From Lysinibacillus fusiformis (lineage in GTDB: Bacteria > Bacillota > Bacilli > Bacillales_A > Planococcaceae): DNA of 64,000 nt. This document shows, in pieces, positions 45,841 through 54,713 of this stretch (its first letter is position 1; each line of letters starts with the position of its first letter). Below the pieces are notes generated by a model, which saw nothing but the letters and a program-made list of their open reading frames with translations, was not told the DNA's origin and made no database searches. The stretch spans positions 124,001 through 188,000 of the forward strand of contig JASENG010000001.1 of NCBI GenBank assembly GCA_030027265.1. The letters are read 5' to 3'. The position numbers were made by a program, and so were the translations under genes.

Positions 45841-45901
45841 GTCAACTAGGTTGACTAATTTTATTATACGTTATTAATGGAAAAATGTCAACTTAGTTGA
45901 C
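45841..45901. promoter_or_regulatory. carD promoter flanked by twin MarR-type operators
   Basis: Minus-strand promoter: -35 TTGACA (45886-45891), a 17-bp spacer and -10 TATAAT (45863-45868), both perfect. Palindromes GTCAACTAGGTTGAC (45841-45855) and GTCAACTTAGTTGAC (45887-45901) have centres 46 bp apart. One covers the -35, the other lies just past the -10. The region is shared with the divergent marR gene. Confidence 0.8.
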
Positions 45902-45950
45902 AAACGGTGCATGTTTGAGTATATTATTTTCGAAAACTTGAAGCAAGGGA

Positions 45951-46364
45951 ATGATGGAAGTGGAACATTTGGACTTATTTGACCTTTTAAGTGAGCGACA
46001 CAGTACGATACGCAGAATATTAGAAGAAAAATGGAATGAAATGAGCGATATTTCCATTTCAAATTCAGAATGGTACATTATGTCAAAAGTGAATAAGCAT
46101 CAACCGACAATATCGATGATAGCTAAAACTGTGCAAATTTCTCGACAAGCAGCCCATAAATTTATCAAGAAATTAGCATCTAAGGGATTAGTTGAGGTAG
46201 TGCCGGGAAGTAATAATCGTGATAAATGTATTCAATTAACAGATCTTGGTCAGATATGTGTCGATAAGTATATTATCTTGAAAAAGGAAATAGAACTGAA
46301 AATATCTGAAAAGATTGATGCAGGACAATTAAAAAACATTTTGAAAAGTGATTGGGGAATATAG
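45951..46364 (+). CDS. MarR-family regulator
   Basis: A 137-residue winged-helix protein of the MarR type. The recognition region reads QPTISMIAKTVQISRQAAHKFIKKLASKGLVEVVPGSNNRDKCIQLTDLG (about 48-98), with the wing at NNRDK, and helical dimer parts lie at both ends. There are two adjacent ATG codons (45951, 45954) after AAGGGA. It is divergent from the carD-family gene and very likely represses both through the twin palindromes in between. The ligand is unknown; the recognition helix contains no Cys, so a thiol switch there is unlikely. Confidence 0.85.
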   Translation: MMEVEHLDLFDLLSERHSTIRRILEEKWNEMSDISISNSEWYIMSKVNKHQPTISMIAKTVQISRQAAHKFIKKLASKGLVEVVPGSNNRDKCIQLTDLGQICVDKYIILKKEIELKISEKIDAGQLKNILKSDWGI

Positions 46365-46417
46365 TGTAGAAGGCTGCCAAGACATGAAAATTTCAAGCAA
46401 GCCAGCCTCGCATTCCT

Positions 46418-46627
46418 TTAATTTTGAAACGCTTTTGAAAGTTTTTCAGTAAATTCTTGCTGTTCATCTGGTGAAGAAGAATTCCACCATTTTTCTAAAA
46501 ATACACCAAGACCAGGTAATAAATGCTCATCGCCGCGTGAAATTGCATCTTCTACAGTATCGCGGAATTCAGCAGCACTATCACCTTGGACATTTGATGT
46601 AATGGCTTGTCTAATTTGAAAATTCAT
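46418..46627 (-). CDS. sspI: Small acid-soluble spore protein I
   Basis: A 69-residue minor spore core protein. NFQIRQAITSNVQGDSAAEFRDTVEDAISRGDEHLLPGLGVFLEKWW fits the SspI family, with the diagnostic LPGLGV. GGAGGCG precedes the ATG, and a sigma-G-like promoter lies upstream, so expression in the forespore is expected. It is the best evidence in the window for a spore former. In Bacillus subtilis sspI lies beside ysgA; here the NAD genes stand between. Confidence 0.9.
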   Translation of the reverse strand: MNFQIRQAITSNVQGDSAAEFRDTVEDAISRGDEHLLPGLGVFLEKWWNSSSPDEQQEFTEKLSKAFQN

Positions 46628-46649
46628 TACAATCGCCTCCTCAATGACT

Positions 46650-46678
46650 AGTCTGCATCAAGCTTGGGAAACTATACA
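46650..46678 (-). promoter_or_regulatory. Sigma-G-like promoter of sspI
   Basis: On the minus strand GTATA (46674-46678), a 17-bp spacer and CAGACTA (46650-46656) resemble the sigma-G elements GHATR and CATnnTA with one mismatch, 22 bases before the ATG. Confidence 0.45.
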
Positions 46679-46750
46679 TAGTAAATTAAGTGAATCAGTG
46701 AGAATTTTGTTTAGCGACACAAAAATCTGTGAAACAAAGGATAAACAAGA

Positions 46751-46783
46751 AAAAGTAACTCCTCAAGAGTTACTTTTTTGTGT
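46751..46783 (-). terminator. Terminator after nadA
   Basis: AAAAGTAACTC/GAGTTACTTTT with a five-base loop. The T run is good in both directions. Confidence 0.8.
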
Positions 46784-46794
46784 AAGTTTATAAA

Positions 46795-47895
46795 TTAAGC
46801 TAACGCCAGCATTCGATCAAGCGATAATATTGCTTCTTTTGTTATATCTGGATCTACCTTGATAACATTGCCTTGTACATCTTCTTCAATCATTTCTAAT
46901 GCCCACAACAGATGGGGCAGGTCAATTCGATTCATCGTTAAACAAGGGCACATATTCTCATTTAATGAAATAATATGTTTGTCTGGATGATCGGCAATAA
47001 TTCGTTTAACCAAATTCATTTCTGTTCCGATGGCAAAGCTTGAACCTGCAGGAGCGGCATTAATCGTATCTACAATGTATTTGGTTGAACCATTTAAATC
47101 CGAAATATCCACAACTTCACGGCAGCATTCTGGATGTACGATGATTGTCATCTCTGGATATTTTTTGCGTACTTCGTGAACATTTGATACCGTAAAGCCT
47201 TGATGTACAGAACAATGGCCTTTCCATAAAATAACCTTTACATCTTCTACATTTCCTATATATTCAAGTCCGCCCTGAATCGGATTCCAGACAGCCATTT
47301 GATTTATAGGAATTCCTAGGTCATATGCCGTGTTGCGTCCTAAATGCTGATCGGGCAAGAAGAATAAACGCTCTTTTTGAGTAAATGCCCATTTCACCAT
47401 TTTCTTCGCATTGGATGAAGTGACACATGCACCGCCATTTCGTCCAGTGAACGCTTTAATCGCAGCGGTAGAGTTCACATAAGTTAAAGGAATCATTGTA
47501 TCACCAAAAAGCTTTTGTAATTCCCCCCAAGCTTCTTCCGTTTGATAAATATCAGCCATATCCGCCATTGAACATCCTGCACGCATATCTGGCAAATAAA
47601 CGATTTGCTCATCGGTTGTCAGCATATCCGCGGTTTCTGCCATGAAGTGCACCCCACAGAAAACAATATGCTGTGCTTTTTTATTGGCAGCTGCGACTTG
47701 TGCAAGCTGCAAGGAATCTCCCACACTATCGGCAAATTGAATGACTTCATCCTTTTGATAATGGTGGCCGGGGATAAATAATTTATCTCCCAGCTTTCCT
47801 TTAATTTCATGAATGCGTTGTTCCATTTTAGAACGTCCCATTACACGGTACTTTTCAGGCAACATATTGCTGCTGAGTAAACTAGTGAAGCTCAT
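46795..47895 (-). CDS. nadA: Quinolinate synthase
   Basis: 4Fe-4S enzyme that condenses iminoaspartate with dihydroxyacetone phosphate to quinolinate. The 366 residues have [42 protein letters not shown], the cluster cysteines in [13 protein letters not shown] and CPCLTMNR, and [10 protein letters not shown]. It overlaps nadC by 14 bases and ends the nadB-nadC-nadA operon. The cluster is expected to be supplied by the divergent cysteine desulfurase. Confidence 0.97.
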   Translation of the reverse strand: MSFTSLLSSNMLPEKYRVMGRSKMEQRIHEIKGKLGDKLFIPGHHYQKDEVIQFADSVGDSLQLAQVAAANKKAQHIVFCGVHFMAETADMLTTDEQIVYLPDMRAGCSMADMADIYQTEEAWGELQKLFGDTMIPLTYVNSTAAIKAFTGRNGGACVTSSNAKKMVKWAFTQKERLFFLPDQHLGRNTAYDLGIPINQMAVWNPIQGGLEYIGNVEDVKVILWKGHCSVHQGFTVSNVHEVRKKYPEMTIIVHPECCREVVDISDLNGSTKYIVDTINAAPAGSSFAIGTEMNLVKRIIADHPDKHIISLNENMCPCLTMNRIDLPHLLWALEMIEEDVQGNVIKVDPDITKEAILSLDRMLALA

Positions 47896-48742
47896 AAGCG
47901 GTTACTCCTTTCAATTCAACTAATGCACTAATATCTAACGCTTTCACGGAATGGGTAATGGCACCTAACGAAATATAGTCAACGCCGCTTTCTGCATAGC
48001 TTCTTAAATTATTGAATGTAATGCCGCCAGAAGCCTCGGTAATGATATGTGAAGGAACAAGTGGCAGCCAGTCGCGGATTTCCTCAGGTGTACGGTTATC
48101 AAACATAATCATGTCCGCTCCTGCGTTAATCGCCTCTCTCAGCTGATTTTTCGTTTCTATTTCTACTTCGACTTTCACGGTATGTCCGATTTTCGATTTT
48201 GCCATTTGTACTGCCTGTGAAATACTTCCTGCAAAAGCGATGTGGTTATCCTTCAGCATAATGCAGTCATAAAGGCCGCTTCGATGATTAAAGGCCCCTC
48301 CTGTGCGAACGGCATACTTATCTAGCATTCTAAGACCGGGCATGGTTTTGCGAGTATCACAAATTTTTGCATTCGTACCCCTCGTCATGCCAACAGCTTT
48401 ATACGCATTTGTAGCAATACCGCTCATACGTTGGACTAAATTTAGAACAACGCGTTCTCCTGATAGCAGGCTTTGCAATGTCCCTTCAATCAAGGCCAAT
48501 TCATCGCCTATTTCAATGCGATCTCCATCTTGCTTCAATAGAGTGATTTTTAAGGAAGGGTCTAGGATGTGGAAGCCGGTTTGAATGATAGCTGCTCCAC
48601 AAAAAATACCTGAATCTTTTGCGTAAAAGGTAAAAGATCCATTATCGCCAGGAGAAAATAGCAGCTCACTCGAAAGGTCGCCGTCTCCAATATCCTCATT
48701 AAAAAAATGCTTTAACATTGTTTGAAGCTTGATCTTGTTCAT
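47882..48742 (-). CDS. nadC: Nicotinate-nucleotide diphosphorylase (carboxylating)
   Basis: Converts quinolinate and PRPP to nicotinate mononucleotide. The 286-residue protein has [51 protein letters not shown] and the late [10 protein letters not shown]. The frame has an ATG at 48751, but GAGGG directly abuts it; the next ATG (48742) has GAGGG at nine bases and gives the family N-terminus MNKIKL. It starts within the last codons of nadB and overlaps nadA. Confidence 0.96.
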   Translation of the reverse strand: MNKIKLQTMLKHFFNEDIGDGDLSSELLFSPGDNGSFTFYAKDSGIFCGAAIIQTGFHILDPSLKITLLKQDGDRIEIGDELALIEGTLQSLLSGERVVLNLVQRMSGIATNAYKAVGMTRGTNAKICDTRKTMPGLRMLDKYAVRTGGAFNHRSGLYDCIMLKDNHIAFAGSISQAVQMAKSKIGHTVKVEVEIETKNQLREAINAGADMIMFDNRTPEEIRDWLPLVPSHIITEASGGITFNNLRSYAESGVDYISLGAITHSVKALDISALVELKGVTAYELH

Positions 48743-50285
48743 ATAATCCATCCCTCACATTCATTTTTCCTTTTTCAAATACAATCCATTTGTTTTGCCA
48801 AGACGGGCATTTTGATGGGAAGTCTTTTCGGATATGAGCTCCGCGCGATTCTTCTCGCATAAGAGAAGCACTAACAACTAAAGAAGATGTTATATGCATA
48901 AAGGCAAGTTCGATTTGTTTTTTCGTACATCTACTAAAATCAAAGCTTCTGACTTGATTGTAATTTGGCAAAAGCTTTAGGATTTTGGCTAAACCTACTG
49001 AATTTCTTATGATGCCAGCTTTTTGCAGCATTTCATTTTGTAATATTTGTGCTTGAAGAAGTGTCAGCTTTCCATCTCTCTTTAGAGGAGGGGATTCTAT
49101 GAAATTTCTTTGTTTCTTACCATTTTCCAATAGATTTTCAGACATGAGTTTTCCGAAAGTTATGCCTTCAAGTAAGGAGTTGCTCGCTAAACGGTTCGCT
49201 CCATGCACACCAGTACACGCAACCTCTCCAACAGCAAGTAGTCTAGGGATACTTGTACGGCCATAGCGGTCAGCAACGACACCACCCATTAAAAAGTGAC
49301 TGCCCGGGGCAATGGGAATTCGTCCTTTTGAAAGTGCAATCCCATTTTCCTCGCAAATTTGTGTAATCGTTGGAAATTTGCTTTTGAAGTCTGAAATCAT
49401 CGAAATGTCGAGATATACTTCAATTCCTTTTGCCCGTTCTTTATACATTTCATAAGCTGTTACATGGCGAGGGGCTAAATCTCCGAGGGGATGCTTTCCC
49501 TCCATTAGTCTGTGGCCATTTTCATTGATAAAATATCCGCCGGCACCGCGTACAGCTTCTGAGACAAGCCCTTTGGCAGCCCCATTTATATACAGTAGGC
49601 TCGGGTGGAATTGTACAAACTCCATATCCGCAATTTGTGCCCCTGCTAGATAAGCCAATGCAATTCCATCACCAACACTATCTGGGCAGTTTGAGGTGCA
49701 CGCATAGAGTGCCCCGGCACCGCCAGTCGCAAGGATGACATAGGAAGCGTGATAGATAAAATCCTTGTCATTGTTTTTTGTTTTAACGCCCATACACTCT
49801 CCGGAATTGTTCATAAGTAGTTCGTAAGCAAGTTCATATTCATGAATTTTGACATTTTTAGGTAAGGTATCGATGAGGTAATCAACCAATGCTTTTCCAG
49901 TTGCATCTCCCCCCGAATGAATAATTCTAGCTTTACTATGGGCTCCTTCTAAGCCGAGTGAAATATCTCCGTGTTCGTTTCGGTCAACAGGGAAATTGTG
50001 ATTGATAAGATCTTGAATTGTTTCTTTTCCTTGTTCGACTAAATGTTTTACATGTTCACTTACGTGGTGATGTTCACCAGCATCAAGCGTATCTTTCAAA
50101 TGAAATGTCGTATGATCATCTTGACTAGACACAGCAGCAATTCCGCCTTGAGCTTTATAGGAACTGCCATTTCTTATGTCAGACTTCGTAATAAGGTGGA
50201 TTGTAAAACGCGCTGAAAGCACGCGAGCAGCTTGAAGTGCAGCAATTCCACTACCGATAATAACGATGTCTGTTTCGATTTTCAT
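48699..50285 (-). CDS. nadB: L-aspartate oxidase
   Basis: FAD enzyme that oxidises aspartate to iminoaspartate, the first step of NAD synthesis. The 528 residues start with IVIIGSGIAALQAARVLSA. SYKAQGGIAAV, DGIALAYLAGAQIADMEFVQFHPSLL, the active-site region APRHVTAYEM and GVHGANRLASNSLLEGITFG follow. The ATG at 50285 follows AAGGGGA; the frame runs 44 codons further upstream through the operator region and into the nifS start. The C-terminus overlaps nadC by 44 bases. Confidence 0.96.
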   Translation of the reverse strand: MKIETDIVIIGSGIAALQAARVLSARFTIHLITKSDIRNGSSYKAQGGIAAVSSQDDHTTFHLKDTLDAGEHHHVSEHVKHLVEQGKETIQDLINHNFPVDRNEHGDISLGLEGAHSKARIIHSGGDATGKALVDYLIDTLPKNVKIHEYELAYELLMNNSGECMGVKTKNNDKDFIYHASYVILATGGAGALYACTSNCPDSVGDGIALAYLAGAQIADMEFVQFHPSLLYINGAAKGLVSEAVRGAGGYFINENGHRLMEGKHPLGDLAPRHVTAYEMYKERAKGIEVYLDISMISDFKSKFPTITQICEENGIALSKGRIPIAPGSHFLMGGVVADRYGRTSIPRLLAVGEVACTGVHGANRLASNSLLEGITFGKLMSENLLENGKKQRNFIESPPLKRDGKLTLLQAQILQNEMLQKAGIIRNSVGLAKILKLLPNYNQVRSFDFSRCTKKQIELAFMHITSSLVVSASLMREESRGAHIRKDFPSKCPSWQNKWIVFEKGKMNVRDGLYEQDQASNNVKAFF

Positions 50286-50301
50286 AGATTCCCCTTCTTT
50301 A

Positions 50302-50319
50302 CAGTTGTCTTGACACCTA
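50302..50319 (-). promoter_or_regulatory. Candidate NiaR operator between nadB and nifS
   Basis: A near palindrome around TGTCTTGACA (CAGTTGTCTTGACACCTA) lies 17 bases upstream of nadB in the divergent region. It resembles the niacin-responsive NiaR/YrxA sites of Bacillus as I remember them. The regulator gene is not in the window. Confidence 0.4.
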
Positions 50320-50415
50320 TCTTTACATAAAATGAAATGGAAAACAAGTGTTGAAATAATGTTAGATTCATGGAGAAAAAGATGAGAGCTTGAGGATAAA
50401 AGGGGGAGGATAATC

Positions 50416-51528
50416 ATGATTTATCTTGACTATGCAGCAACAACGCCGATGACGGATGCAGCAATTGAGACATATGCAGAAGCAGCGAAAACCGTATACG
50501 GAAATACATCGAGCTTACATGATGCAGGGGGGAGGGCCAGTTATTTACTGGAAAATGCGAGAACTAGATTAGCAAATAAATTAGGGGTTAATCGTGATGG
50601 CGTCATTTTTACAGGGAGTGGTACGGAAGGGAATATTCTTGCTGTCTTATCTTTAGCGCGGGCTGGTGAAGGGAAGCACGTGATTGCTTCGGCAGCGGAG
50701 CATACGAGTGTTCATGCGGCGATGAATACGTTGGAACGGGAAGGATTTGAAATGACTAAACTTCCTTTGGATGAGAATGGATTGGTTGATGTTGATTTGC
50801 TTGAGAAATCGATACGTGAGGACACCGTTTTAATATCGATTCAGCATGTAAATTCGGAAATTGGAACGATTCAACCAGTGGAACAAATTGCAAAACTGGC
50901 AAGGAGAATGAATATTTCATTTCACGTAGATTGTGTTCAATCTTTTTGTAAATTGCCAGTGGCAGTTTTTGCGAAAGAAGTAGATGCTTTGACAATCTCT
51001 GCCCATAAAATCGGCGGACCTAAGGGATGTGGAGCGATTTATATCAATCCGCGCAAAAGAATTGTCCCTGTTTTTCCAGGTGTAACCCATGAAAAGGGAA
51101 TCCGGGGAGGAACGGTGGATCTGCCGGCAATTCTCGCGATGGTTACAGCGATGGAGGAATTCACTTATCACCGAGAAAATTTTGAACAGTTTCGAAATCG
51201 ATTAAAAGAACTTTTGAATGATTCAGAGTGCGATTTTGTTGAAGCTGAGGGTAATCACCAGCTTCCAAGTATTTGTGGACTTTGCATAAAAGGAGTAGAG
51301 GGCCAATTAGTCATGCTTCGGCTGAACGAAGAGGGTATCTGTATCTCTACAGGAAGTGCATGTGATATTAATAGTGCTTCAGGTACTAAAGCCATTTTAG
51401 CAATGGGACATAGTTTGTCAAAAGCCCGCCAATTTTTCCGTGTATCTTTTGGATCTGGGACAAATGAGGTTCATATTGAAAAACTGGGGGCATACTTGAA
51501 AAAAATTAGTTTGGAAGCAAGAGGTTGA
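50416..51528 (+). CDS. nifS: Cysteine desulfurase, NadA-associated (NifS/IscS type)
   Basis: PLP enzyme that takes sulfur from cysteine for Fe-S assembly. The 370 residues have YLDYAATTP, SAAEHTSVH, NSEIGTIQPVEQI, the PLP lysine in ISAHKIGGPKGCG and the catalytic Cys in STGSACD. As in Bacillus subtilis, it is divergent from nadB-nadC-nadA, where it is needed to mature quinolinate synthase. The start follows GGGGGAGGA. The nadB leader and this promoter share 130 bases. Confidence 0.92.
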   Translation: MIYLDYAATTPMTDAAIETYAEAAKTVYGNTSSLHDAGGRASYLLENARTRLANKLGVNRDGVIFTGSGTEGNILAVLSLARAGEGKHVIASAAEHTSVHAAMNTLEREGFEMTKLPLDENGLVDVDLLEKSIREDTVLISIQHVNSEIGTIQPVEQIAKLARRMNISFHVDCVQSFCKLPVAVFAKEVDALTISAHKIGGPKGCGAIYINPRKRIVPVFPGVTHEKGIRGGTVDLPAILAMVTAMEEFTYHRENFEQFRNRLKELLNDSECDFVEAEGNHQLPSICGLCIKGVEGQLVMLRLNEEGICISTGSACDINSASGTKAILAMGHSLSKARQFFRVSFGSGTNEVHIEKLGAYLKKISLEARG

Positions 51529-51629
51529 GTGAAGATTTGCGTCTTTTTGAAGAACATTTTTTACACTGACCGACTTTTCATGTAAAATTAGGCAATAGAA
51601 ATGAAGGAAAAGGCGGTAAACGTACGAAT

Positions 51630-52391
51630 ATGAAACGAATTGAATCCCCACAAAACGCGCTGGTAAAGCATTGGAAAAAGCTTGTGACGACAAGAAAAGA
51701 ACGTGAAAAATCAGGAGAGTTCATCGTTGAGGGCTTTCATCTAGTTGAGGAAGCATTAAAAAATAAAGATCAAATCGTTCAAATGATTGTTCGTGAAGGT
51801 GTGGATTTACCTTTACTTTGGGATATTGATAATTTAGCGATGGTTGAAGTGACTGGAACTATTGCCAATGAACTTGCCGAAACAGAGACTTCTCAAGGCG
51901 TTTTTGCTCATTGTAAACAATTGGAAACGGATGAGGAGGCTGCAGCAAACTGGAGAAAACTTTTGCTTGTTGATGCGGTTCAAGATCCAGGTAATATCGG
52001 AACAATGATCCGCACAGCTGATGCTGCTGGGATTGATGCAGTTGTATTAGGGAAAGGATGCGCGGATGCATATAACCCAAAAACTTTACGTTCTGCCCAA
52101 GGCTCTCACTTCCATATTCCAATTGTCCGTGGCGAATTAGCTGACTGGATTGAAGATTTAAAAGAGCGTGATGTGAAAGTATATGGAACTTCCCTGCACG
52201 AGGCAGTGGTTTACACAGAAGTAGAAGCTTCCGAAAGCTTTGCTTTAATCGTTGGAAACGAAGGCAGCGGTATTCATCCGCAGCTGTTGGATAAGACGGA
52301 TCAAAATGTCATTATCCCGATTTTAGGACAAGCCGAATCTTTAAATGTGGCTGTGGCGACAGGAATCTTATTATATCAATTTACGAAATAA
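51630..52391 (+). CDS. ysgA: SpoU/TrmH-family RNA methyltransferase (YsgA-like)
   Basis: SPOUT-fold 2'-O-ribose methyltransferase, probably acting on 23S rRNA. The 253 residues have an N-terminal substrate-binding domain (GEFIVEGFHLVEEAL), then motif 1 LVDAVQDPGNIGTMIRTADAAG, motif 2 IVGNEGSGIHPQL and motif 3 ESLNVAVATGILLYQF, which form the trefoil knot. The weak start region has AAGGCGGTAAACGTACGAAT before the ATG. Synteny with Bacillus ysgA near pheS supports the assignment; the exact target nucleotide is unknown. Confidence 0.9.
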   Translation: MKRIESPQNALVKHWKKLVTTRKEREKSGEFIVEGFHLVEEALKNKDQIVQMIVREGVDLPLLWDIDNLAMVEVTGTIANELAETETSQGVFAHCKQLETDEEAAANWRKLLLVDAVQDPGNIGTMIRTADAAGIDAVVLGKGCADAYNPKTLRSAQGSHFHIPIVRGELADWIEDLKERDVKVYGTSLHEAVVYTEVEASESFALIVGNEGSGIHPQLLDKTDQNVIIPILGQAESLNVAVATGILLYQFTK

Positions 52392-52396
52392 GCTTG

Positions 52397-52437
52397 AAAA
52401 CACCGATTCACAAAATAATTTGTGGTCGGTGTTTTGC
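52397..52437. terminator. Bidirectional terminator between ysgA and the transducer gene
   Basis: AAAACACCGA/TCGGTGTTTT with inner CACAAA/TTTGTG lies between converging genes. Confidence 0.85.
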
Positions 52438-52459
52438 TTTTATGTGGTGGCAAGACATG

Positions 52460-53827
52460 CTACGAAATCGATAAATCTGCACCCAGTACACCAATAATCT
52501 TATTTCCATCCATGATCGGCATGGATAGTGTAAGACATGCCTTTTTCGTTAAGGCAGAAATATACACTTCAGATACAAAGGTTTTCCCTTGAGAAGCTTC
52601 GATAAACCATGGGCGCAATTTTGCATTCACAAGTGCAGCAGTCGGGTTCGAATAAACAAATGTCCCATCCAAACGGTTGGACCAGATGGCCTCAAACTGC
52701 ACATTGGCCGATAAAATGCTATCTAGTAATTTTTGATGAACTTGCGGGTTTAATGAAATTAACGCTTTTGTCTCGATTTCTTTCGAAAGAATGGCCTTCG
52801 AATTTTCGATTAAGACCCGATCGATGTTCAAGTTCATATGAGCGGAATCTTTGTGTATGAGTGATTGCAATTCTTCAGAAGTTGCAATTAAAGCATGGCT
52901 GATCGAACGGATTTCTTCAACGTTTTCATGCTGCTGATCTAAATCATTGGTTACTTTGTAGACATGCTCTTTATTTTCCAGTGCCAGTTGCGAAATTGCT
53001 TGAAGTAATTGAGAGATTTCTTGAATGCTCTCGCGCTGTTCTTCAACAGATTCCGTTGATTCAGAGACCATATTTGTAATGGAAGTAAGGCGAGATTTAA
53101 AGGATTGCATCGACTTTAAGATATCCTGAAGTTCTGCAGTACCTTCTTCAATTTGCTTTGTTTCTGTCACTACCATGTTTGTGGAACTATTAATTCCATT
53201 TAAAATAAGATCAAGATTTTCGCGAGTTTGATCAACGGCAACGGAGGTTTGGTTAGCTAAATTGCCTACTTCGTTTGCAACTACTGCAAACCCTTTACCG
53301 TGTTCACCAGCTCTTGCTGCTTCAATGGAGGCATTCAATGCAAGAATCCTTGTTTTTTGAGAAATCGCCCCGATCGTATGGACAATATCATGTATATTTC
53401 TTGAGTTGTCAACAAGCTGATTCATTTGTTGCAGGAGGGTATGATGGCTTTCTTTCAATGTGTCAAATTTTCTTTGAAGTGATTGAAAGGAATCATAGGA
53501 AATTGCTAAATCTTCATTAGAAGTTTGGCTATTTGATAGAATTTCTTGTGAAAAGGCAGAAATATGTAAGGCGGATGATTCAATCTCGCTCATTTTCAAA
53601 GCTACCTGGTGCGTATTTTCCGCAGTTTGCATACTATGTTCTAATAGGATATTTGTTTTCTCTTTGCTTGAAGCAGAAGTTTCCTCCAGGTCAATCGAAG
53701 CAATATTCACTTGTTCGACAATCCCTTTTAATTGATCAACGGCAACTTGAATTTCTCCATCGATATTGCGAGATTCTTCGATGGAAGGTTGTTTTGCAAG
53801 TTCTTCTTTTCTTTTTAAAAATAGCAT
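52460..53827 (-). CDS. Soluble chemotaxis-type transducer with C-terminal Cache-like domain
   Basis: A 455-residue protein without membrane segments. Residues about 25-330 form the MCP signalling coiled coil; the conserved hairpin tip [34 protein letters not shown] spans about 158-191, so it should contact CheA/CheW. The last 110 residues ([56 protein letters not shown]) look like a Cache/PDC sensor half. The order is thus reversed: signalling part first, sensor last and cytoplasmic. GGAGGGG precedes the ATG. No chemotaxis genes are nearby. A role other than taxis, for example sensing intracellular metabolites, is possible. Confidence 0.85.
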   Translation of the reverse strand: MLFLKRKEELAKQPSIEESRNIDGEIQVAVDQLKGIVEQVNIASIDLEETSASSKEKTNILLEHSMQTAENTHQVALKMSEIESSALHISAFSQEILSNSQTSNEDLAISYDSFQSLQRKFDTLKESHHTLLQQMNQLVDNSRNIHDIVHTIGAISQKTRILALNASIEAARAGEHGKGFAVVANEVGNLANQTSVAVDQTRENLDLILNGINSSTNMVVTETKQIEEGTAELQDILKSMQSFKSRLTSITNMVSESTESVEEQRESIQEISQLLQAISQLALENKEHVYKVTNDLDQQHENVEEIRSISHALIATSEELQSLIHKDSAHMNLNIDRVLIENSKAILSKEIETKALISLNPQVHQKLLDSILSANVQFEAIWSNRLDGTFVYSNPTAALVNAKLRPWFIEASQGKTFVSEVYISALTKKACLTLSMPIMDGNKIIGVLGADLSIS

Positions 53828-53980
53828 GATTACCCCTCCTTGAATGATGTTATAAAATCTAACATATTATTACTTAAAATATACCATATGAGTAATATAA
53901 TCTATATAGAAAGTTTGAAATCGTTTCAAATTACCTATACTGGATTGAAAATAAAAGATTAGGCTTATTGATTGCAATAC
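53828..53980. other. Divergent non-coding region between the transducer and pheST leader
   Basis: AT-rich, no gene. It contains a perfect 17-bp inverted repeat TTTGAAATCGTTTCAAA (53914-53930), which may be an operator for either side. Confidence 0.5.
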
Positions 53981-54009
53981 TTGAAACGTTTTCCGTTTTG
54001 CCGTAAAAT
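53981..54009 (+). promoter_or_regulatory. Promoter of the pheST leader
   Basis: The -35 TTGAAA (53981-53986), a 17-bp spacer and the -10 TAAAAT (54004-54009) lie just before the T-box leader. Confidence 0.7.
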
Positions 54010-54029
54010 GATGTAGAATTAAAAACATA

Positions 54030-54291
54030 TAACCATTTAAATGCGTTAGTAGCGGGAAGAGTAAATAGTGAAGTGACTATCCAGGGAGCATAAGCCATAG
54101 ACTGCAAGCTTATGTATGGTCGAAAGTATCGAAGTTCACCCCGCAAGCAGCTTCCGGAATCATTTGTATGTGAAAGGAAAGCCGGCCAATCGAGTCGTTA
54201 TGTCAATGAAGTGATTGCAATTTTGTTTGCAATAACTAGGGTGGTACCGCGAATCTAGTCCTCGTCCCTTTTTTAGGGGCGAGGTTTTTTT
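54030..54291 (+). promoter_or_regulatory. T-box riboswitch upstream of pheST
   Basis: The T-box TAGGGTGGTACCGCGA (54237-54252) is followed by the terminator CCTCGTCCC/GGGGCGAGG (54260-54284) and seven T. TTC in GAAGTTCACC (54135-54137) is the likely Phe specifier. Confidence 0.92.
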
Positions 54292-54339
54292 GCGGATAGG
54301 AAAGTAAGATTTATGGAAATCCGCATAAGAAAAAGACAT

Positions 54340-54373
54340 CAACTCGACCCATTTTGGTCGAGTTGTGTTTTTC
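54340..54373 (+). terminator. Second terminator between the pheST T-box and pheS
   Basis: A perfect 10-bp stem CAACTCGACC/GGTCGAGTTG with a six-base loop is followed by TGTTTTTC. A 28-codon frame (54313-54399) with AGGAAAG before its ATG runs through it and contains three or four Phe codons. Confidence 0.75.
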
Positions 54374-54467
54374 TAATGTTTTCTAGAAGGAGAAAGTAAG
54401 GTTGATGCGTGGCAATTAAATGCTACGTGCAAGTGACAGGATGAGATTTGCAAGTAAATTTAATAAG

Positions 54468-54630
54468 CGCTCGTACTGAGTTTAAAATCGCTCGTAAAGT
54501 GGGAGAAGATGGTCCTTTAAAGAGGGAAATTGCTCGCAAACAGGGAAACGCTCGTAACAAGTGAAAAGCCGCTCGTAAAGAGTGAGGATTCGCTCATAAA
54601 GAGAGAAAAACTTACTCATAAAAACGAGCA
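54468..54630. repeat. Degenerate 21-bp tandem repeats, about eight copies
   Basis: Copies of CGCTCGTAAAGAGTGA start at 54468, 54489, 54510, 54531, 54549, 54570, 54591 and 54613, mostly 21 bp apart. They stand between the second terminator and pheS. On the minus strand they read as seven-residue LYERF-type repeats, which I regard as chance coding. Confidence 0.8.
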
Positions 54631-54713
54631 ATGCCTGTAAACTCACGGTCGCACACCTACACCAAATCACCACCACAAAAACCAAATCGAATTTTATTAA
54701 GGAGGGTATACAC

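Noticed and set aside
53914-53930. cre site before the transducer gene
   Set aside because: TTTGAAATCGTTTCAAA is palindromic but fails the WCA end of the cre consensus.
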